A stretch of DNA of 64,000 nucleotides, taken from assembly GCA_030052745.1 (NCBI GenBank), contig JANBVO010000019.1, positions 496,001-560,000 of the forward strand, read 5' to 3'. A program made the translations under genes and the position numbers. Below are positions 57,675 through 64,000 of the stretch, in pieces. A model generated the notes under the pieces. It saw only the letters and a program-made list of their open reading frames with translations. It did no database searches and had not been told where the DNA came from. Position 1 is the stretch's first letter. Every line of letters begins with the position of its first letter. This DNA comes from Pleurostoma richardsiae (lineage: Eukaryota > Ascomycota > Sordariomycetes > Calosphaeriales > Pleurostomataceae).

Positions 57675-59069
57675 ATGGATGCTTGGATGGAGCGCGCCGC
57701 TTCTGGGGTCTACGGTGCAGAAGAGTTTGTGTACCTCTTGTGGAGATGCTTCTTCAACTACGGTAGTAAGATTGGCTCTGGAATATATGAGCATGCGCAG
57801 TCATCCGGAACAGCGTTATCGCGACCTAAGCCGGACAGCGACGAGGAAGACATACAGTTGATTGTGGATTCACAGGACGAGGGCCTCGAGTGTCAGCGCC
57901 GCTGCAGCCAGACCACGACTCCGGCCGTCAAGCCGGTACAAAAAAAGCATTACGACCGTCGAAGGGAACAGTGGCCGATCACGAGGGGGCGCAGGACGCC
58001 GGCAGATATAAGAGGCACGAACCAGGATAGCAATGAAGAGCTTGACCGCGAACTACAACTTCGCGAAACCATCAAGAGCATGAGAGCGGATCTGGACGAG
58101 GATGATGCTGTGCTTGACCTTGCCGACGTCGCAGGGCATGAGAATATCAAGCTGGCACTCGAAGAGTTTGCCTGCTTCTTCCTCCACTTCCCGCATCTAA
58201 CCCAAAATCTCCGTCAAAGGTCGACGACTGGCATCCTCCTCTTCGGCGCGCAGGGCACGGGCAAGACACTACTGGTCAAGAGCTTCGCCAAGCGCTACAA
58301 CTTGGGGCTATACGACGTCAGGGCAAGCGCCATCATGTCCAAGTTTGTCGGCGAGTCGGAGAAGTTCATCAGGGCGCTCTTCAGCGAGGTGAGGCAGAAC
58401 GCGCCGGCCGTCATCCTGCTGGACGAGTGCGACGGCCTGCTGTGCAACCCGGCGGCGGATGCGATGCAGTCGCACAATTACAGGCTGCTGCAGAACGAGC
58501 TGAAGAACCAGTGGAGCGACCTGATATACTCTCGAGATGAGGTCATCGTCATCGGAGCAACAAACAAGCCCTACGACATTGACATGGACGGGTTCGGCCG
58601 GCGGCTGTCGCTGAAACTGCACGTTGGTTTGCCAGATCAGAAATCCTGCGAGACCATCCTGAAGATGGGTCTCGGACGGCTCCGGCACGACTTGCAGGAC
58701 CATGACTTTGCGGTCCTGGGTCTCATGTGCCACGAAAAGGGGTTGACGGGCTACGACATTGACTGCTTGATAGAGGCATTGCTTAGAAGGGCCATTCGGA
58801 ACATCACCGTCGCCGAATTCTTTATTCATAGGACCATGGGAGACGGAACAACAATCTTGGTGCCTTGCAAAGCGGGGATCGAAAGAGCTATTAAAGGCCC
58901 ATGGACCGTCTTGGCCAACTGCAACGAGGAGATATCCTACCAGCCTTTTACCTACGGAGACGTCGAGGCGGCCGTTCTCAGGGCGAGACCGACTGTAGAT
59001 GAAGCGATGATGCAAAAGCACGTCTCGTATGCGAGACAGCATGGCACGGACACTGGGTTAGAGGAGTGA
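57675..59069 (+). CDS. AAA-family ATPase
   Basis: Single exon, 464 residues, one AAA module. Walker A is GAQGTGKTLL (about residues 195-204), Walker B VILLDECDG (about 248-256), sensor 1 lies in IGATNKPYDID, and the FGRR segment holds the arginine-finger region. Order and spacing resemble the Vps4/katanin/fidgetin (meiotic AAA) clade or Msp1-like proteins. The N-terminal ~140 residues are charged and without a recognised domain; there is a possible hydrophobic stretch (FVYLLWRCFFNYG) at residues 18-30 that might be a weak membrane anchor, which would favour an Msp1-like role. Substrate unknown. Confidence 0.85.
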   Translation: MDAWMERAASGVYGAEEFVYLLWRCFFNYGSKIGSGIYEHAQSSGTALSRPKPDSDEEDIQLIVDSQDEGLECQRRCSQTTTPAVKPVQKKHYDRRREQWPITRGRRTPADIRGTNQDSNEELDRELQLRETIKSMRADLDEDDAVLDLADVAGHENIKLALEEFACFFLHFPHLTQNLRQRSTTGILLFGAQGTGKTLLVKSFAKRYNLGLYDVRASAIMSKFVGESEKFIRALFSEVRQNAPAVILLDECDGLLCNPAADAMQSHNYRLLQNELKNQWSDLIYSRDEVIVIGATNKPYDIDMDGFGRRLSLKLHVGLPDQKSCETILKMGLGRLRHDLQDHDFAVLGLMCHEKGLTGYDIDCLIEALLRRAIRNITVAEFFIHRTMGDGTTILVPCKAGIERAIKGPWTVLANCNEEISYQPFTYGDVEAAVLRARPTVDEAMMQKHVSYARQHGTDTGLEE

Positions 59070-59578
59070 AGTGACCAGCAATACTGAGCCACATTTTCGC
59101 CCTGGCTACTGCCAGTCAACTCCCATCCACCATTCGTCGACTAACCTCCTGCCCCCCTCCTTTCCGAGTGCCATCATAGCCAGATCCTGCACCGCGGCGT
59201 GATCTTGTGACCGAGCGAGGCCCTTGTGCCAGACTAACGAAGTGCTAGTTATAACCGGCTATCTACGAACCTTAGTCCAGCGTTAGCGCTGATCCTCCAT
59301 TCCCAGATCCGGGGAGGCGGCAACGATTAACTGCGGGGAAAGAGGCCGGGCGGGGAGGAGTGATACGCCCCCATACCCCAAGTCCCAGGGAGACATGGCG
59401 TCTCCTCTCAAGACGGCGATACAATGTAACCGTGACGTTTCTCTCTCTGCGGACGCTACAGCATCCAGACTTCCCTGGGAAAACGCACGTTGTCTTCATC
59501 CAGCCATTGAGAGCCACCTCTTCAGTACGTGATCTGTCCGAGCGTGTAATACAAGTCATAAGATACACATCCCTTGTG
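59070..59578. other. Intergenic region
   Basis: 509 bp between the AAA ATPase and the zinc-cluster regulator, both on the plus strand. No gene is seen. Confidence 0.4.
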
Positions 59579-62015
59579 ATGACTGGGTCCTCGTCGGGGA
59601 GTATGTCTGAGCATCCGCCTTATAGACCCATCCGGCGGATCAGGCAGGCGTGTCGGAACTGCAGGTGAGTAGCACGGTCCGGCTTCTAGTCCACCCTTTG
59701 CTCTACGGGTCCGGGTTCTCATGACTGATCCGGCTGCTCAGGCGCAAAAAGGCACGTTGCCCGGGTGAACGACCAGAGTGTACATTCTGCTCCCGTCTTG
59801 GACAGACGTGTACTTACTCCGACGATGAAACATCTGTTCAGTCGTCGGCTGTGTCTTCAACATCGGCGACACGGGCGAGAAAGGTCCAGTATAGGCTCTC
59901 CCGTGACGGCAACAAGGTACGCTGCGGTTCACATTCTGATACTCGTCGCCATCATGAGCGCATCGGGCCGCTGCAATGCTCGATTATTGACGGCCTGTGA
60001 CTTACCCTACGTCCAGGATAACCTCTCCGATCGTCTATCAGCCCTAGAGAATCAGGTAGCTGGTGTAGTAGACGCGGTCAAAGGGTGGGTTGTCATAATG
60101 AGGCCAGGCACAGTGAAAGATGTCTGACTATTCTCGATCAGGTTCGAAACAGCCCTAAAAACACTCTCGACACAGCTGACGAAAGCCCTCTCCAATGGCG
60201 TCCAAGATGTCGCGGCGACAGCTGGGCCGCAGGGACAGGAGGGCGATATCACTGTCCCTACGCAAGCGTACAATCGACTGCCGCCGATGGATATCATCCA
60301 GTCTGCAGCAAACCTCTATTTTAGATACTGCCACAACCAGCCATACTCCTTGTTTCATGAAGCCAGCTTTCGGAGCAAGGTCGAGCTTAATGAAGTGCCT
60401 ACTCACCTGCTTTTTGCTCTTCTTGCCAGCACTGTCAGGTACTCGTCCGATCCCTTCTTCGCCGACAAGAATGCTGCCGTGGCAGCATACGCGAACCAGT
60501 CATGGCGAGCAATCGTCATGCCCTGGAACGGGATACAAAGTGACGCGGAGCTCAGTATAGTCCAGACGATCCTGCTACTGGCCATCATTGACTACACTGG
60601 TACGTCCTCGCCTTACACCCTCGAAGTCTTGTTACTTTACGCTGCTGACCTTCGACGTAGATGGCCGCACGCAAGCATCGTGGATCAAGGTGGGCTTGGC
60701 CATACGCCTCTGCCAGGATTTCCGCATGATGGTTGAGCCAGACAAGAGCCTCTCGGCCCCTCAGCAAGAGGAGCGGCGGCGAGTCTTCTGGTCCTTCTAT
60801 CTGTGCGATAAGCTGATCTCCTGCGGGCGTGAGCGCCCAGCTACGGTGCTTGACACGCAGTGCAAGCTCCAGCTGCCCGGAGACGAAAACGACTGGAGAG
60901 CTGGCTGCTACCAACAGACACCGACGCTTGATGTAGCCGTGAACGACGGCAGCGGCATCAACCCCCGCTCGTCGCTGAGTCCCTTCGCCATCACGGTCGT
61001 CGTAGCGTCATTGCTGGGGCGGAGCGCGCAGTACGCGCTCGGGGAAGAAGAGGCCCAGACGGCTGCAGGGAAGCTGCCCCCATGGAATCCGACGTCCAAA
61101 TACTCGGCGATACACTCCGCCGTGCTGCAGCTGGAGTCGGAGCTGGGCCTCAACGAGGCGGTCTCCGGCAAGATAGCGCAGTTTTGCCTAGCACCCGACG
61201 GCTCCATCGACCAACACCGTGCAGCACCGCTCGCCTTTGCCCACGCGCTCTTCTATCTCTGTCAGTGTCTACTGTACCATCCTTTCCTGCTGAAGCAGAG
61301 GCTCAGCGAGGTGACCCAGCGGACCCCGCAGCGTTTCCTCGACCAGACGTCGGCCTCGTGCCGCCTGGCGGCAACGTCCCTGTCGCAGCTCCTGGGCGAT
61401 GTCAAGTCTCTCCACTGCCCGACGCTGACGACGTCGTACGACCCCTTCTACGGCTACTGCAACATGGTAGCGGGCGTGATCCACTCCATGTATCTCACGG
61501 CCGGCGACCCGACGGACCGCGAGATGGCGGCCAGGTCCTTTGACCTGAGCATGCAGAACCTCAAGGAGCTGTCGTACTACTGGAAGAGCTGCGACATGAT
61601 GCATGCCCGCCTAGAGGACTTCCGCGCCAACAGCGAGCGCTACGCCGCGCTGGTGGACCCTACGGTCCAGGACGTCGACCTGTCGCCCGACGACGCCACT
61701 GATCTCATCGAGTGCCTCGACTACGCGCGCATGTCCACGACGGGTCGCCGCAGGTCGCAGTCGGCCACGGATCACGCGGCCTTCTCGCAGCTTCCCAGCC
61801 CCTTCTTCGAGGAGCTCGTCAGCCTGCTGCCGCTCAGCTACAGCAGGCCAGTCAGCCCGCCTCCCTTTGCCGATATCTTTGGGCAGCCAGGGGCGGCTGC
61901 TTTTGACGCTGGCATGGCAGCACAGGGCCCCGGGGCTAATCTTTACGACATGCACTCTGAGATCAGATCGTCGACGGCAACAGAGTACCCGACTGAGGTG
62001 GGTCAATTCCGTTAA
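59579..62015 (+). CDS. Zn2Cys6 transcription factor next to itaconate genes
   Basis: Five exons (59579-59664, 59742-59916, 60017-60084, 60142-60599, 60661-62015), 713 residues. The zinc cluster, completed by splicing, is Cys25, 28, 35, 42, 45 and 52 in the canonical C-x2-C-x6-C-x6-C-x2-C-x6-C form. A short coiled coil (DRLSALENQVAGVVDAVKG) follows for dimerisation. The fungal regulatory middle-homology region starts near LPPMDIIQSAANLYFRYCHNQPYSLFHE and includes EERRRVFWSFYLCDKLISCGRERP. The Ser/Pro-rich C-terminus could activate transcription. It lies 152 bp from the convergent hydratase gene and close to the citramalyl-CoA lyase gene, making it a candidate regulator of those (inference). 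Confidence 0.9.
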
Positions 62016-62167
62016 GAAGACAAGCGGTGCTTAACAATGTTGTTTCATTTATCAGCCGCCGCCGGGTCAAGGCACATTTTCTACAAGCCAGCAGGCAGCT
62101 ATGTGAAAGCTACTACTAGACGTGATTATCTACCTTTGAGCCGATATCCAGTCTAAGATTAAGTATT

Positions 62168-63352
62168 CTACACGGTGCGAGCCCTCATATCTTCATACAT
62201 GTCTCTATGCAAACCCTCAATCAGCTCCGTCACAACCTCTCCTTCCATCGCCATGTTGCCCACGGCCGTCTCCGCCCAAACGGTCCACCCCCGGCCGCCA
62301 ACACGCTTCCCGCAGAACTTGACGGGCGAGCCGCAATACAGCGGATGCGTGTTGCGGTACTTGATGCTCTTGATGCCTTCAAATGTCCCGCTACCTGGCC
62401 GAGCGCTAGCCCCCTCGTCAACGAGACGCTGCCGCAGGAGTGTGCATAGAAACGTCAGGGTCAGCGGACCATGAACGACTAGGCCCGGCAGCCCTTCAAC
62501 AAGCTTGCAGTATTCTGGATCGAGGTGTATGGCGTGCGTATTGAATGTCAGGCTGCTATATCGGAATAGCAGCTTGGGATTCGGCCACATCGTGTGAGAG
62601 AAGTCCTCCCTCCCACCGTATGGCGGCCTCATGCTCCGCTGTCGTGCCGTGGCTCCCGCTCCCTGCGCCGGCGGCTTCATGAACACCACGTTGCGCACCT
62701 CCCGGACGCTCACCTGGTCGTCACGTCCCAACCGCTCGCGGATGCTGGTTTCGTCCTCGCCATCGGTGCACGGCCCCGCGCGCCGCTCGATAGCCACGAA
62801 GACGAGGGGATTGTCGCTGTCGGGCCGTTTGACAACGACGTCTATGATGCGCTCCATACACGCGGCGCGGCCCCCGCCGAGGACCATACGCAGGGCCGGG
62901 TTGTTGTTGAAGTGCACTTCCCCACCGGCCCACATGCGGCGGGTAAAGGGCGCTCCGGGCGACTGCCGGGGGTCGGTGCCGTCTGGGAGGGTCATGCTGT
63001 CGGGCAGCATGGGCGGGAAGTGCACCAGATGGTGGGATGGCGGGAGGTGGAACTTGTCCTCTAAGGCGGAAGGGAGACGTGGCTCAGTGTACGAGCCGTC
63101 GCTGTCACCAAACCGGGGTAGATAGTCGCTCAGTGTCATGCTTAGCATGTAAGATTGCCGTGGAGATAGGTAGTCGTAGATGATGGGGAGTCTGCGGGCC
63201 TTCATCTCATCGACATCGACTTTGTGAAACAGTGAACGGATGGCCACTCGCGTTCCTACTGACTCCGGAGGAGGCCATGAGAACCGTGGTCTCACCCCTG
63301 TCAGCAGTATTCCCCGAAGAGACAGCTGCGTTACCCCAGCCCCAAGCTTCAT
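62168..63352 (-). CDS. MaoC-like hydratase, probable itaconyl-CoA hydratase
   Basis: Hot-dog-fold enzyme of the fungal hydratase group (FAS1-like dehydratase / mesaconyl-C4-CoA hydratase type) that would add water to itaconyl-CoA to give citramalyl-CoA. Single exon, 394 residues from the ATG at 63352; the open frame itself starts at a TTG (63451). Signatures are the N-terminal YDYLSPRQSYMLSMTLSDYLP, TRRMWAGGEVHF, FRYSSLTFNTHAIHLD and the GLVVHGPLTLTFL hydratase motif. The first ~40 residues (RGILLTGVRPRFSW, VGTRVAIRSLF) are Arg-rich and short of acids, as in a mitochondrial presequence. It is divergent from the CitE-like gene across 413 bp, as expected for consecutive steps of one pathway. 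Other 3-hydroxyacyl dehydratases remain possible. Confidence 0.82.
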   Translation of the reverse strand: MKLGAGVTQLSLRGILLTGVRPRFSWPPPESVGTRVAIRSLFHKVDVDEMKARRLPIIYDYLSPRQSYMLSMTLSDYLPRFGDSDGSYTEPRLPSALEDKFHLPPSHHLVHFPPMLPDSMTLPDGTDPRQSPGAPFTRRMWAGGEVHFNNNPALRMVLGGGRAACMERIIDVVVKRPDSDNPLVFVAIERRAGPCTDGEDETSIRERLGRDDQVSVREVRNVVFMKPPAQGAGATARQRSMRPPYGGREDFSHTMWPNPKLLFRYSSLTFNTHAIHLDPEYCKLVEGLPGLVVHGPLTLTFLCTLLRQRLVDEGASARPGSGTFEGIKSIKYRNTHPLYCGSPVKFCGKRVGGRGWTVWAETAVGNMAMEGEVVTELIEGLHRDMYEDMRARTV

Positions 63353-63765
63353 ATCTATGAGGTTCGTCGCGTTCTGTTTCTGAAGCAAACGTCTTATGAC
63401 CACTCGCCCAAGAACAATTGGGCTAGCACATAATGCTCTCACAAGAGTCAAACGCCGAGAGACTCGGAGGAACCTGTCGCTTGGTGTAAGAACCGTTTGG
63501 CCATCCTAGTGAGCGATGCTCGAGAGGGCATCTCGGCTATTTGCTAATTGTTCAGGGGGTATTGCACCGGTTATATGGCATAGATAGCCGACTCGCCCCA
63601 CCAGTTGACCTACACGCCCCAAGGAACTACCACAGGCCATGCGAAGACCGGACGGACTGTTATTACTGTGTCATGTTTTCAATACGCGTCACACTTTCCA
63701 TAGGAGAGCAGACAAGATGTCTGTCAGGCAGTCTTTGAGGAGGGCCATGCTATACAGTAAGAAAC
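63353..63765. promoter_or_regulatory. Bidirectional promoter, hydratase / lyase
   Basis: 413 bp between the divergent hydratase and CitE-like genes. The region must drive both; it is AT-richer than the genes. No specific operator was identified. Confidence 0.5.
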
Positions 63766-64000
63766 ATGCAACTATGGGCACAGATTTCGGGAACTAAGCG
63801 ACTACAAGTCCCAGGGTCTTCTGAAAAGATGCTTGAGAAGTCTCGAAATCTTGCCATTGACTGCGCTATATACGACCTCGAAGACTCTGTCAGTCCCCAG
63901 AGCAAAGAGGCTGCCAGGAAGCGCCTAGGCGACTTTCTTTCGTCCTCACGGCCACACAGGGTCACCGAGGTCGCAGTCCGTATCAACGGAGTCGACAGCG
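63766..64000 (+). CDS. HpcH/HpaI aldolase / citrate lyase beta-like, partial
   Basis: Cut by the window end. The frame from the ATG at 63766 reads RLQVPGSSEKMLEKS, then DCAIYDLEDSVSPQSKEAARKR and VAVRINGVDS, the conserved start of CitE-like lyases: the phosphate/CoA site (VPGSSEKM), the Asp-Glu metal site (DLEDSV) and the strand with the catalytic Arg (VRIN). Such proteins cleave citramalyl-CoA or malyl-CoA to pyruvate or glyoxylate plus acetyl-CoA. An earlier ATG at 63747 is in another frame and soon stops. Position next to a hydratase supports citramalyl-CoA lyase. Confidence 0.8.
   Translation, partial: MQLWAQISGTKRLQVPGSSEKMLEKSRNLAIDCAIYDLEDSVSPQSKEAARKRLGDFLSSSRPHRVTEVAVRINGVDS

Noticed and set aside
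1-64000. tRNA, rRNA, CRISPR arrays, LTR elements or DNA transposons
   Set aside because: I looked for B-box-like tRNA motifs, terminal repeats and transposase or polymerase motifs and found nothing convincing; absence by eye is not proof.

Overview
The window is from a filamentous ascomycete (Pezizomycotina). Genes carry many short introns (about 50-110 bp) with GT-AG ends and CTAAC-like branch points. The gene set is typical of that group: three Zn2Cys6 regulators, a HET-domain protein, a PTH11/rhodopsin-like membrane protein, MFS transporters and a fungal ULD-type protein. The sequence does not let me name the genus. I placed exon junctions by eye and checked them by reading-frame continuity and by total coding length being divisible by three. 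No tRNA, rRNA, CRISPR array or intact transposon was recognised.

Layout. 1-2.7 kb: no gene. 2.7-11 kb: copper amine oxidase and an alpha/beta hydrolase (divergent), then a Zn2Cys6 regulator divergent from a DAL5-type MFS transporter; this looks like a small catabolic island. 11.7-13.5 kb: SYLF/Ysc84 actin-membrane protein. 13.8-18.7 kb: DHA1 drug/polyamine-type MFS transporter divergent from a regulator of the cutinase transcription factor 1-beta type. 19-23 kb: M3 zinc oligopeptidase (last junction unresolved) and an extended SDR. 24.8-32.6 kb: HET protein, GT31/Fringe-like glycosyltransferase, and an unknown nuclear-looking protein. 34.3-35.7 kb: rhodopsin-domain membrane protein.

36-42 kb is the most striking part. 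A citrate synthase ending in a peroxisomal AKL signal is divergent from a 2-methylcitrate dehydratase (PrpD). A second MmgE/PrpD enzyme closely resembling Aspergillus terreus cis-aconitate decarboxylase CadA follows, then a convergent Sua5/YrdC-domain protein. In order, the three enzymes would condense an acyl-CoA with oxaloacetate, dehydrate the (alkyl)citrate and decarboxylate the (alkyl)aconitate to itaconate or an alkylitaconate. At 59.6-64 kb a Zn2Cys6 regulator precedes a divergent pair that looks like itaconyl-CoA hydratase and citramalyl-CoA lyase, the two last steps of itaconate breakdown. The window therefore may hold both a source and a sink for an itaconate-type acid, about 20 kb apart.

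43-59 kb lies between them. It holds a two-exon gene joining a fungal ULD domain to an Iml1-like DEP domain, a lineage-specific coiled-coil protein with an acidic tail, a membrane-anchored linalool dehydratase/isomerase-domain protein, a short P1B copper ATPase, an MFS sugar transporter, a PQ-loop membrane protein and an AAA ATPase.
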